Below, piece by piece: positions 47,185-55,052 of a DNA stretch of 64,000 nt. Numbering within the stretch: the first letter of the stretch is position 1; each line of letters opens with the position of its first letter. The stretch comes from Maricaulis salignorans. GTDB taxonomy: Bacteria > Pseudomonadota > Alphaproteobacteria > Caulobacterales > Aquidulcibacteraceae. Below the pieces are notes generated by a model, which searched no databases, had not been told where the DNA came from, and saw only the letters and a list, made by a program, of their open reading frames with translations. The position numbers and the translations under genes were made by a program. The stretch lies in assembly GCA_945891505.1 (NCBI GenBank), contig CAMDDL010000003.1, forward strand, positions 1 through 64,000. The letters run 5' to 3'.

Positions 47185-48045
47185 ATGATGAAGCGGCAAC
47201 GCGGTCGGGGACGTAATCCAGGCCAAAAACCACAGAATAACAATCCAAATCGCGCTTATGAGTCGAACGGACCCGATATCAAGGTCCGTGGGTCAGCTCA
47301 GACTGTGTTTGAGAAATACCAGCAGCTCGCCCGCGACGCCAATTCTTCTGGCGACCGGGTTTTGGGCGAGAACTATTTGCAGCATGCGGAACATTATTTC
47401 CGCGTTTTGCGCGCCATGCAGCCAACCTTTGTGCCTCGCACCGAAATGATGATCGCGGGCTATGAAGATGAATCCGATGATGGCGACGAGACAAACGAAG
47501 CTATGGAAGGCGCAGAGGGCGAAGGCAATGAAGGCGGCGAAGGCGCGCCTCAACCTGAATTCAACCCTAACCGCCCACCCCGTGAAAACCGCTTCGACCA
47601 AAATCGTGGCGAAGGACGTAACGAACCTCGTGGCGAGGGTGATGAAGACCGCTTTGGTCGTCGTCGTCGCCGTCGCAGAGACCGCTTTGGCAATGAGTTG
47701 CCCTATCAGGCCAATAGTGGTGGCGAAGAGGGTCAAGCTGAGGGTGGTCGTCCACCGCGCCAAGATAATCGTGGCGAAGCCGGTGCAGAACCTGCTTTCA
47801 ACGGCGCAGGCGAAACCTATAGCCGCCCCTTAAGCGCGCCACCGAGTGAATTCGCTGAGCCTACGAGCTTTAGCGAGCCGCAGGAAATCGTTGCGGCATC
47901 TGAAACCGCACCAGCGCGTGAGCGTCGCCCACGCCCACCTCGCGCACCACGCCCACCGCGTGAAGCCAAGGGTGAGGATTCAGGCTTTGGCGGGGAATTG
48001 CCAGCCTTCCTAACGGCTCCTGTTCCGACCCCCGCGGCGGACTAA
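47185..48045 (+). CDS. DUF4167 domain protein, Arg/Gly/acidic-rich
   Basis: 286 residues. The DUF4167 part is N-terminal: MKRQRGRGRNPGQKPQNNNP, then SNGPDIKVRGSAQTVFEKYQ, DRVLGENYLQHAEHYFRVLR. It is followed by a low-complexity tail with an acidic block, DRFGRRRRRRRDRFGNELP and repeated PRPPRAPRPPR, giving an RNA-binding look. The family is alphaproteobacterial, and its role is not established; RNA or ribosome association is inferred from composition and usual linkage to prmC. ATG ATG at 47185 gives two near-identical start choices. The TonB receptor gene separates it from prmC. Confidence 0.87.
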   Translation: MMKRQRGRGRNPGQKPQNNNPNRAYESNGPDIKVRGSAQTVFEKYQQLARDANSSGDRVLGENYLQHAEHYFRVLRAMQPTFVPRTEMMIAGYEDESDDGDETNEAMEGAEGEGNEGGEGAPQPEFNPNRPPRENRFDQNRGEGRNEPRGEGDEDRFGRRRRRRRDRFGNELPYQANSGGEEGQAEGGRPPRQDNRGEAGAEPAFNGAGETYSRPLSAPPSEFAEPTSFSEPQEIVAASETAPARERRPRPPRAPRPPREAKGEDSGFGGELPAFLTAPVPTPAAD

Positions 48046-48074
48046 GCCGAGCGGCTTTCTCCGGAAATTTAAAG

Positions 48075-48106
48075 GGCGGCGAGGCTTTGGCTTTGCCGCC
48101 TTTTTT
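48075..48106 (+). terminator. Intrinsic terminator of the DUF4167 gene
   Basis: GGCGGC (48075-48080) pairs with GCCGCC (48095-48100), extended by flanking A/T bases, and is followed by six T. It sits about 30 bases after the stop. Confidence 0.85.
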
Positions 48107-48259
48107 CTTGTTTGCAAGACTCGAGATTTTGTGGCGCGCGATCCATCCTGCCGAACTGCTAGGCGTGCCATTCGTGCTGGAAGTTCAACGTCTCACGGCC
48201 TATGTTTTCACCAACTTGGCTTGGCAGGCTCTTACAAAAAGTTTGATTGGAGTGAGACG

Positions 48260-48826
48260 ATGAGATTGACGATGCAGCCTTTGCGTGCGGCCTTGGCCCT
48301 AGGATTTGTAGTAACAACCGGTCTGGTTTCAGGCTGCGACGTTAATGCAAAAGTCGATTTTTCTGATGAGAAGGGTGGGACCTTCGCCTTTATGAACCCC
48401 GTCATTCGCACTCCGATGGCAGGGCGTCCAACGGCGGGATATTTTGACTTTAACTATAATTACAAGGTCCCAGATCGGATCATTGCGGTTGCGTCACCGG
48501 CATTCAAACGTGTTGAGATGCACGACAGTGTTTCTGATGGCGGGATGAAGAAGATGGTCAAGCTCGATACGCTTGAACTACCAGCCAAAAGCTCGATCAA
48601 GTTTGCTCCGGGCGGCAAGCATCTAATGCTGTTTGACCCCACCAAGGCGCTGAAAGCAGGGGAGCTGATCAAAGTTACCTTCCTCTTCGCCGAACGAGCC
48701 CCCATTGAAGTCTCATTTGAAGTGAAAGACGTTATATCAGTTGCGGGTTCAAGCGGGTCACCTGAAACTATGGACCATAGCAAGATGGATCATGGCACCA
48801 TGAACCATGGTGACAAAAAGCCGTGA
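48260..48826 (+). CDS. PCu(A)C copper chaperone lipoprotein with His/Met-rich tail
   Basis: 188 residues. GGAGTGAG precedes ATG. Lipobox LVSGC (Cys 26) suggests an anchored periplasmic protein. PCu(A)C core: AFMNPVIRTPMAGRPTAGYF, KRVEMHDSVSDGGMKKMVKL and APGGKHLMLFDPTKALKAGE, with the conserved His and Met copper ligands (VEMH, GGMKKM, KHLML). The C terminus adds TMDHSKMDHGTMNHGDKKP, an HxM-type metal-binding tail like those in copper-handling proteins. PCu(A)C delivers Cu(I) to cytochrome oxidase. No oxidase or Sco gene is in the window. Confidence 0.9.
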   Translation: MRLTMQPLRAALALGFVVTTGLVSGCDVNAKVDFSDEKGGTFAFMNPVIRTPMAGRPTAGYFDFNYNYKVPDRIIAVASPAFKRVEMHDSVSDGGMKKMVKLDTLELPAKSSIKFAPGGKHLMLFDPTKALKAGELIKVTFLFAERAPIEVSFEVKDVISVAGSSGSPETMDHSKMDHGTMNHGDKKP

Positions 48827-48898
48827 TCATATGCGCCCTGCGTGAGGCGGGGGCCTAGGGTCTAGTCGGGACGGCGACACCTCGTTAAACCTGTTCAA

Positions 48899-49855
48899 GT
48901 GACCATTCCACGTGATGCCCAACCCCGCACTTTTGTTGAACGCGCCCCAACGGCGTGGCAGCCTTATTTGCGTCTATCCCGCTTTGACCGCCCAATTGGG
49001 TTTTGGCTTTTGGCCCTCCCGTGCTTCATGGGCCAATTCTTGGGCCGCGCGGGGATTGGTTTCTCGAGTTTGGACTTGGGTTTGGTCGCCTTGTGGGTTA
49101 TCGGCTCTATCGCCATGCGTGGGGCAGGATGTAGTTTTAATGACCTTGTGGACCGTGACATTGACGCCAAAGTCGAACGCACAGCCGGCAGGCCCCTGCC
49201 CGCCGGTTTAATTAGCGCCAAACAAGCCCTCATCTGGACATTGGCGCAATGTTTCGCGGGCTTTTTGGTTTTACTGGCTTTGCCCACACCCGCTCAAATA
49301 ACGGCGCTTTGCGCTATTCCGATGGTGGCAGCCTATCCCTTTATGAAGCGCATCACTTGGTGGCCACAAGTTTGGCTTGGCCTCACCTTCAATTGGGGGG
49401 TTCTGGTGGGCTATGTAGCAGTAATGGGCAGCCTCGATGCGTCTGCGCTTGCCCTATATGCGGCGTGTGTGGCGTGGACGATTGGCTATGATACCATTTA
49501 TGCTCAGCAAGATGTTGAAGATGACGCGCTGGTGGGCGTAAAATCCACGGCGCGCCTATTTGGCGATCACGCCAAGCGCTGGGTCGGCGGCTTTTATCTT
49601 GCCACGGCGCTCCTAGCCGCTGCGGCATGCCTGTTGCGCGATCAACCCGTCGCGAGCCTGATTGTCGGTCTATGCGGCGTGCTGGCCTTTGGTTTGCATC
49701 TGGCGGGCCAAGTCCGGCAAATTCCTGTCACTGGGCTAGCCAAAGAGCCTCTGGCCCTGTTTAAATCTAACAAGACAGCGGGGCTGATCTTGGTGGCCGG
49801 CTTAATGGTGCAAGCCTTAGTCGGATGGTCGCTGTCCTTGGGGGGATTGGGATGA
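48899..49855 (+). CDS. ubiA: 4-hydroxybenzoate polyprenyltransferase UbiA
   Basis: Attaches the polyprenyl chain to 4-hydroxybenzoate, an early step of ubiquinone synthesis. 318 residues, about eight or nine membrane helices. First Asp-rich motif NDLVDRDIDAKVERTAGRPL (Asn 81 to Asp 89 bind Mg-diphosphate), YLRLSRFDRPIGFWLL before it, and the second motif DTIYAQQDVEDDALVGVKST. The start is GTG at 48899 with no clear Shine-Dalgarno. First gene of a run of nine overlapping or closely spaced genes. Confidence 0.95.
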   Translation: MTIPRDAQPRTFVERAPTAWQPYLRLSRFDRPIGFWLLALPCFMGQFLGRAGIGFSSLDLGLVALWVIGSIAMRGAGCSFNDLVDRDIDAKVERTAGRPLPAGLISAKQALIWTLAQCFAGFLVLLALPTPAQITALCAIPMVAAYPFMKRITWWPQVWLGLTFNWGVLVGYVAVMGSLDASALALYAACVAWTIGYDTIYAQQDVEDDALVGVKSTARLFGDHAKRWVGGFYLATALLAAAACLLRDQPVASLIVGLCGVLAFGLHLAGQVRQIPVTGLAKEPLALFKSNKTAGLILVAGLMVQALVGWSLSLGGLG

Positions 49856-50466
49856 GTGAAGCGTTGGCAGCTTTAGACCCAGTAATGGCGCGCTTAGTCG
49901 CCACCCATGGCCCCTGCCCGATCCCAACGCGTGAAAGCCAAAGCGCTTACCAAAGCCTTTTTCGTGCCATCGTCTATCAGCAATTGTCTGGCAAGGCGGC
50001 AGGTACGATTTTAGGCCGAGTCCTAACCCTGTGTGGCGCCCCAGAGGCTGCACCTGACCCCGCCCATTTCCTCAGTCATTCCGACGAAGCTTTGAGGGCC
50101 TGCGGCCTATCGCGGCAAAAATTGGCGGCCTTGCGGGATCTTTCCGCCAAACGGCTAGAAGGCATTGTGCCAGATAGTGAGGAGATAGACCATCTGCCCG
50201 ACGAGGAGATCATCTCGCGCCTCAAAGCTGTACGCGGTGTCGGCCAGTGGACGGTGGAGATGTATCTGATGTTCACCTTGGGCCGGCCAGACGTGTGGCC
50301 GGTAGATGATCTTGGTGTTCGCAAGGGCTGGATGATCGCCCATGGCTTGCCGGAAATGCCAAAGCCAAAGCCTTTTAAGACCATGGCAGACCATTTGCGC
50401 CCCTATCGAACGCAAGTGGCTTGGTACTGCTGGCGCGCTGTGGATACGGTGACGCCGGATGCATAA
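49852..50466 (+). CDS. DNA-3-methyladenine glycosylase II (AlkA-like, HhH-GPD)
   Basis: 204 residues. HhH-GPD glycosylase: helix-hairpin-helix plus Gly/Pro-rich loop LKAVRGVGQWTVEMYLMFTL (about 124-143), then the catalytic Asp near 153 in DVWPVDDLGVRKG. SAYQSLFRAIVYQQLSGKAA is typical of the family. It removes alkylated bases from DNA. It lacks the N-terminal domain of E. coli AlkA, as do many bacterial members. ATGA overlap with ubiA; GGGGGG upstream serves as a ribosome site. Confidence 0.92.
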   Translation: MSEALAALDPVMARLVATHGPCPIPTRESQSAYQSLFRAIVYQQLSGKAAGTILGRVLTLCGAPEAAPDPAHFLSHSDEALRACGLSRQKLAALRDLSAKRLEGIVPDSEEIDHLPDEEIISRLKAVRGVGQWTVEMYLMFTLGRPDVWPVDDLGVRKGWMIAHGLPEMPKPKPFKTMADHLRPYRTQVAWYCWRAVDTVTPDA

Positions 50467-51139
50467 GGGCTGGTTCATAGCACTACTCGCTTTAGGCCTA
50501 ACGGCCTGCGCGGGCCTGCCAGCCCCACAAGTCTTGCCGCCCGGACAGGCGCTGGTCGGAAGTTGGGATAATCAAGCCCAGATCAAGGCAGCCCCAGCCG
50601 AACTGTTGCGCGCCCCTGCCGCGGGAAACGCCTATCCTTGGGTGGACGCTCAAAGTGCACAGTTTTTCGAGGTCAACGTCCCAAAGGTCGCGGGGCCAAA
50701 GCATCAAGCGATTTACCTGATCTGGCGCAGCGGCAGCGAATTGGGCCCAATCAGCCGCCAACGTCTGTGGGTGTTTCGCCCACAAGCTTACGGCCATACT
50801 TTGATGGACTTTTACGCCTTCAAAAACCCCGAAGCTTTCGCGGCCGAAGGGCAAGGCTCGGCAACCTTTCAAACTTTGACGCTTGAGGACCTAACCGCCT
50901 ATGGCCCCGCCTGCAGCTTGCCGGTGGTTAAGACGACAACGGGGTGGACGGCATCAATCCCCACGACGTGTTCGATCACTGCCCGGTCAGGGCGCAAAAT
51001 GAAGTTGTCAGCTACCCTCACCTTGGACGGGGACCGCTTTAGCTATCAAGAACACGGCTTGCTGGAGACCGGGGCTTATGCCTTTAAGGTACCCGGTGGC
51101 CCCGCTTATCAATTCAACAAAGAAGGACCCGCCTCATGA
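50459..51139 (+). CDS. CpcT/CpeT-like lipoprotein
   Basis: 226 residues. Signal peptide with a lipobox-like TACAG (LLALGLTACAGLPAPQ). The rest resembles the CpcT/CpeT chromophore lyase fold: LVGSWDNQAQIKAAPAELLR, ISRQRLWVFRPQAYGHTLMD, FYAFKNPEAF, EDLTAYGPACSLPVV, TTCSITARSGRKMKLSATLT, AYAFKVPGGPAYQFNK. Cyanobacterial members attach bilins; heterotrophs have homologues of unknown function. It overlaps the glycosylase gene by 8 bases. The family call rests on pattern, not a search. Confidence 0.65.
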   Translation: MHKGWFIALLALGLTACAGLPAPQVLPPGQALVGSWDNQAQIKAAPAELLRAPAAGNAYPWVDAQSAQFFEVNVPKVAGPKHQAIYLIWRSGSELGPISRQRLWVFRPQAYGHTLMDFYAFKNPEAFAAEGQGSATFQTLTLEDLTAYGPACSLPVVKTTTGWTASIPTTCSITARSGRKMKLSATLTLDGDRFSYQEHGLLETGAYAFKVPGGPAYQFNKEGPAS

Positions 51140-51696
51140 CCCTACTCATTCTCGGACTGATCATTTTCCTAGGCTCGCATGCCTTTGTGCGTTTTCGTGG
51201 GCCTCGGGATCAGATGGCAACCAAATTGGGTGCCCAACCCTATCGCGGGGTATTCTCTCTGATCAGCTTGGCAGGCTTTGTGCTGTTGATTTACGGCTAT
51301 GGCCAGTATCGCGCAGCGGGCATGATCCCCGTGTGGACCCCGCCGACGTTCTTAAGCCACATCTCGCTCCTGCTGATGTTACCGGTCATGATCTTCTTGA
51401 TCGCTGCTTATTCGCCGGGCAAGATTAAAGCAGCCGTCGTCCACCCCATGTTGGCGGCCGTCAAAATCTGGGCCTTGGCACACCTTTTGGCCAATGGGGA
51501 TTTGGGCTCCATCTTGTTGTTCGGTAGCTTCTTTGCTTGGGCCTTGTTTGCGCGCATTCGCTTAGGGAAAGCCGAGCGAGTCTCTATGCCGATGGGGACA
51601 GGAGACTGGATTGCCATTGGTGGCGGCGTCGCTGTTTGGGTGGCGTTTATTGCTGGTCTGCACAAAATGCTGATCGGCGTTGGCGTTTTTGGCTAA
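51136..51696 (+). CDS. NnrU family membrane protein
   Basis: 186 residues, about five membrane segments. LLILGLIIFLGSHAFVRFRG, LGAQPYRGVFSLISLAGFVL, HPMLAAVKIWALAHLLANGD and LLFGSFFAWALFARIR match NnrU, a family linked to nitrite/nitric oxide respiration in denitrifiers and to isoprenoid/carotenoid isomerases of the Z-ISO type. No denitrification gene is present here, so the role is open. ATGA overlap with the CpeT-like gene. Confidence 0.87.
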   Translation: MTLLILGLIIFLGSHAFVRFRGPRDQMATKLGAQPYRGVFSLISLAGFVLLIYGYGQYRAAGMIPVWTPPTFLSHISLLLMLPVMIFLIAAYSPGKIKAAVVHPMLAAVKIWALAHLLANGDLGSILLFGSFFAWALFARIRLGKAERVSMPMGTGDWIAIGGGVAVWVAFIAGLHKMLIGVGVFG

Positions 51697-51699
51697 CCC

Positions 51700-52626
51700 A
51701 TGCCCGCACCCACAATTGATCCCAAAACAATCTTCACGCCCGACGAATGGGCAGGCTTGCGCCAACGCAATGACTGGATCGGATTAGGCCTCGTAGCACA
51801 TGCGTGGGTACTAATTGGCTTGGCCGTGGCGCTATTTGCCTGGGCACCCAACCCTTTGACGTGGCTTCTTGCCGTAATGGTCGTGGGCGCACGCCAATTG
51901 GGTTTGGCGATCCTGATGCACGAGGCCGCCCATGGCGGTCTTAGCACCAACCAGAAGCTCAATGACTTTGTAGGTCATTGGCTTTGTGGCGCACCGGTCG
52001 GGGCATCCCTTTACCGCTACCGACCCTATCATCTCTCGCACCACCGCAACACTCAACAAAGCGATGATCCAGACTTGGGCCTTGCTGCTCATTTCCCGAT
52101 CAGCAAGAGAAGCTATCAACGCAAATTGATCCGGGATTTGACTGGGCAGACGTTTTTCAAACAAACCCTTCGGCCCCTATTGGGCTTTCTGCGCGCACCC
52201 GGTCAGGCTAGTCCCGAGGCCCGCGCTGCTGCTCTCACGTTTTTGGGCTCGCAAGCAGTAATTTTTGTCTTGTTTGCTGCAGCAGGCCAAGCGCTTGCCT
52301 TTGTAACCATCTGGCTCGTTGCTCAAGCTAGTTGGTATCCAGCCGTCACGCGTCTGCGCAACATTGGCGAACATGCCTTTGCCACCCCGGACCCGAATGA
52401 CCCATGGCGCCTTGCCCGGACCACGCATGCCAACCCAATTGAGCGTTTACTCATCGCGCCCTATTGGGTCCATTTCCATGCCGAACATCATTTGTGGATG
52501 TACATCCCCTGCTATCGGCTAGAGGCGACGCACGCGCTCTTGAAGCAAAAAGGTCTGACCGAGAAGATGGAGATCAAGCGGGGTTATCGGCAGATTTTGG
52601 AGCTTGCGACGGCAAAGTCTGGCTAG
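51700..52626 (+). CDS. Fatty acid desaturase family protein
   Basis: 308 residues, membrane di-iron enzyme. The three His boxes are intact: HEAAHG (box 1), HLSHHRNTQQ (box 2) and HAEHHLW (box 3). Membrane segments lie before box 1 and between boxes 2 and 3. The sequence HLSHHRNTQQSDDPDLGLAA is typical of the FA_desaturase superfamily found in alphaproteobacteria near lipid and carotenoid genes. The substrate could be an acyl lipid, a sphingolipid or a carotenoid. Starts 4 bases after the nnrU-like stop. Confidence 0.9.
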   Translation: MPAPTIDPKTIFTPDEWAGLRQRNDWIGLGLVAHAWVLIGLAVALFAWAPNPLTWLLAVMVVGARQLGLAILMHEAAHGGLSTNQKLNDFVGHWLCGAPVGASLYRYRPYHLSHHRNTQQSDDPDLGLAAHFPISKRSYQRKLIRDLTGQTFFKQTLRPLLGFLRAPGQASPEARAAALTFLGSQAVIFVLFAAAGQALAFVTIWLVAQASWYPAVTRLRNIGEHAFATPDPNDPWRLARTTHANPIERLLIAPYWVHFHAEHHLWMYIPCYRLEATHALLKQKGLTEKMEIKRGYRQILELATAKSG

Positions 52627-52629
52627 TCT

Positions 52630-53277
52630 ATGACGTCTGAAGAAATCGCTCCATTTATCCTTGCTAACACATGGCTGCTTAAGCCGCCTCATTGTCCTGA
52701 GATCACTCTATATCTCGCAGATAAGGCCGTAGCCCTATGGCAATTGAGTGCCGAGGAATTGGATCAACAGGGCCTGCCACTGCCGTTTTGGGCATTTGCT
52801 TGGGCAGGTGGCCAAGCCCTCGCGCGCTATTTACTCGACAATCCTCACATCGTCAGCGGCAAGCAGGTCTACGACTTGGCTTCAGGCTCTGGCCTTGTGG
52901 CGATCGCTGCTAAGCTATCTGGCGCAGGGGTCGTGACCGCGGTCGATATTGATCCCTATGCCATCGCTGCCATCGACCTCAACGCGAGGGCCAACGGGGT
53001 CAGCCTTTTAACACTTCATGGCGATATCATCGGTCAGCCGCTTCAGGCAGACGTTCTCTTGGTCGGCGATTTGTTTTACGAGCGCGAGATCGCGGAGGCC
53101 CTATCTACTTGGCTGAAACAGTGCCAGCAGGCTGGCATTTTGGTCTTAATCGGGGACCCCGGCCGGACCTATTTGCCCAAAGAAGGCCTGATAGAACTCG
53201 CGTGTTACCAAATCGCAGTCTCACGAGAACTGGAAGATCAAGATATCAAGGTGACTCGCGTTTGGGGTCTCGCTTGA
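52630..53277 (+). CDS. EtfB-type protein lysine methyltransferase (METTL20-like)
   Basis: 215 residues. Seven-beta-strand methyltransferase: KQVYDLASGSGLVAIAAKLS is SAM motif I, AVDIDPYAIAAIDLNARANG follows, then GDLFYEREIAE with the D-x-FYE catalytic motif and IGDPGRTYLPKEGLI, both features of METTL20/ETFBKMT and its bacterial homologues. These methylate Lys of the electron transfer flavoprotein beta subunit near its dehydrogenase-recognition loop. That would touch the acyl-CoA dehydrogenases in this window, but etfAB is not present here. It starts four bases after the desaturase stop. Confidence 0.82.
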   Translation: MTSEEIAPFILANTWLLKPPHCPEITLYLADKAVALWQLSAEELDQQGLPLPFWAFAWAGGQALARYLLDNPHIVSGKQVYDLASGSGLVAIAAKLSGAGVVTAVDIDPYAIAAIDLNARANGVSLLTLHGDIIGQPLQADVLLVGDLFYEREIAEALSTWLKQCQQAGILVLIGDPGRTYLPKEGLIELACYQIAVSRELEDQDIKVTRVWGLA

Positions 53278-53368
53278 CCGCCGGCCTATAGTTCGATTGA
53301 AGAGCGGTAAGATCACCCTATGTGACCACCATCACGAACCCCGCGCAAATCCTTGAGAAGGAAACAAA

Positions 53369-54235
53369 ATGAAACATTGGATTGTTGCCCTGATGGCGCT
53401 TTGGGGTGTTAGCGCCTGCTCTGGCCCGCAAGTTTTAAACCTCGTGGCACAAACACCGGGCCCTGTTGAGCACAATATTAGCTATGGCCCACTGCCGCGC
53501 AACACACTGGACATCTATTCGCCGAAAGTAATGACCGCGGATACGCCAGTTTTGGTGTTTTATCATGGTGGGTCTTGGCAATATGGCTCAAAGGATGACT
53601 ACAAATTCTTGGGCTCTGCCTTTGCCGCGCGTGGCATTCAGACCGTGGTCGTCAATTACCGATTGCATCCAGACGTAATTTTTCCAGCCTTTGTGGAGGA
53701 CGGGGCCAAGGCCCTTGCCTATACTCAAAAATCCATCGCAAAGGGCCGCCCTGTGTTCATTTCTGGCCACTCCGCTGGGGCCCATATTGCTGCCATGATC
53801 GCGCTAGACCCTGAATTCCTTGCAGCCGAAAGCACCAGCATTTGCGACACGACAAAAGGTGTTATTGGCATCGCGGGACCTTATGATTTTACCCCGGTTG
53901 AGCCTGTGTTCAAGCGCATCTTCCCAACTGAAATTCTCCCCAGCACCAAACCTATCAATTACGTTGGCAACAAAGCGCCGCCGATGCTGTTACTTCATGG
54001 CACCAAAGATACAACCGTCGACCCCAAGCGAAGCGAGCAATTGGCCGCGGCCTTGGCTGAGCACCAGAATTTAGCCGAAGTGAAACTTTATTCTGGGGTT
54101 GAGCACCTCTACATCATTGGCGCAATCTCACCGGTCGTTCGTCGAAGCGCACCGACTTTGGTCGATACCGTCAACTTCATCCAAGAGCAGAAATCAGCCG
54201 GCTATCCCGGTTGCCGGGACCAGGTCAAAAGCTAA
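53369..54235 (+). CDS. Alpha/beta-hydrolase (carboxylesterase-like) lipoprotein
   Basis: 288 residues. Lipobox VSAC (Cys 17). Hormone-sensitive-lipase/carboxylesterase-type motifs: oxyanion HGGSW (66-70), nucleophile Ser 135 in ISGHSAGAHIA, acid LLHGTKDTTVD (Asp 214 or 218) and catalytic His 246 in SGVEHLY. Family members act on short-chain esters, or as kynurenine formamidase-like enzymes. AAGGAAAC lies upstream of ATG. Its stop overlaps the DUF2237 start (TAATG). Confidence 0.88.
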   Translation: MKHWIVALMALWGVSACSGPQVLNLVAQTPGPVEHNISYGPLPRNTLDIYSPKVMTADTPVLVFYHGGSWQYGSKDDYKFLGSAFAARGIQTVVVNYRLHPDVIFPAFVEDGAKALAYTQKSIAKGRPVFISGHSAGAHIAAMIALDPEFLAAESTSICDTTKGVIGIAGPYDFTPVEPVFKRIFPTEILPSTKPINYVGNKAPPMLLLHGTKDTTVDPKRSEQLAAALAEHQNLAEVKLYSGVEHLYIIGAISPVVRRSAPTLVDTVNFIQEQKSAGYPGCRDQVKS

Positions 54236-54615
54236 TGCGGCGCTTTGATCCTGCCGCGCGTAATGTTTTGGGTGGCCCGCTGGAGGTTTGCTCGCTGAAT
54301 CCACTGACGGGCTGGTTCCGCAATGGATGTTGCGAGACAGAAGGGCTGGATCATGGCACCCATGTCGTCTGCGCCCTCGTGACGGAGGCCTTTTTGGCGC
54401 ATCAGCGCCGCGAAGGAAATGACCTTGTAACCCCACGCCCTGAATATGGCTTCGCAGGCCTTAAACCCGGTGATCAGTGGTGTGTGTGCTTAACGCGCTG
54501 GAAGAATGCGCTGGATGCTGGGTGTGCACCGCCCATCCGACTGGAAGCCACGCATGAGGAGGCCTTGGTCGTGGTACCTTTGGAAACGCTGAAATCCTAT
54601 GGGGTGGAGGCCTAG
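54235..54615 (+). CDS. DUF2237 family protein
   Basis: 126 residues. NVLGGPLEVCSLNPLTGWFR, NGCCETEGLDHGTHVVCALV, TEAFLAHQRREGNDLVTPRP, EYGFAGLKPGDQWCVCLTRW match DUF2237, a small bacterial family rich in Cys and His whose function is unknown. Several Cys (CCETE, CVC) hint at a metal site. TAATG overlap with the hydrolase; a GNAT gene follows 5 bases downstream. Confidence 0.9.
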   Translation: MRRFDPAARNVLGGPLEVCSLNPLTGWFRNGCCETEGLDHGTHVVCALVTEAFLAHQRREGNDLVTPRPEYGFAGLKPGDQWCVCLTRWKNALDAGCAPPIRLEATHEEALVVVPLETLKSYGVEA

Positions 54616-54620
54616 GGCCG

Positions 54621-54929
54621 ATGACACATCAAGCCGAACCAACTTTTGAAGATTTGGGTGCAGGCCGCGCGCGCCTCACCCTTATCCAGGATACTGCCTC
54701 CGGCCCCAAGCTCTGTGAGATCACGTGGTATCATCGCGCAGATGGGACGCGCGTTTTGGATCACACCTTCGTCCCGCCAGTCCTAAATGGCCAAGGCTTA
54801 GCAGCGATCCTGACTGAAGCAGCTCTCGCCTTGGCGCAAAAAGATCAGGTGCGCATCGTGCCGCAATGCTCCTATGTCGCCCGCTGGATAGATCGCCATC
54901 CCGCTTGGCAGGATTTGGTGGCGTCCTAG
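54621..54929 (+). CDS. GNAT family N-acetyltransferase, small NATD1/YjdJ-like
   Basis: 102 residues. A short GNAT domain of the YjdJ/NATD1 type: LIQDTASGPKLCEITWYHRA, LDHTFVPPVLNGQGLAAILT (acetyl-CoA binding loop) and the conserved C-terminal IVPQCSYVARWIDRHPAWQD. Substrate unknown. Last gene of the ubiA run; the next stop codon, at 54930 on the opposite strand, abuts it. Confidence 0.87.
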   Translation: MTHQAEPTFEDLGAGRARLTLIQDTASGPKLCEITWYHRADGTRVLDHTFVPPVLNGQGLAAILTEAALALAQKDQVRIVPQCSYVARWIDRHPAWQDLVAS

Positions 54930-55037
54930 CTAGAGGCCGACCAAGCGGCTGTTCAGCGCTGCCATCTCTGCCGGGTCGGGCAGTTCCCACATCGTCTCTA
55001 CAAAGTCGAACATGTCGCGCGGTCGACTTAACCGCAC
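54930..55037 (-). CDS. Candidate 35-residue protein downstream of and in frame with DUF2239
   Basis: Begins at GTG 55037, with GGGAGG six bases upstream, and ends TAG at 54930. Sequence VRLSRPRDMFDFVETMWELP followed by DPAEMAALNSRLVGL. It is in the same frame as the DUF2239 gene, separated only by that gene's TGA (55053-55055) and five codons. It may be an independent small protein, an extension made by stop readthrough, or a remnant. The Shine-Dalgarno favours independent translation. I know no family. Confidence 0.5.
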   Translation of the reverse strand: MRLSRPRDMFDFVETMWELPDPAEMAALNSRLVGL

Positions 55038-55052
55038 CCGTTGCCTCCCAGA

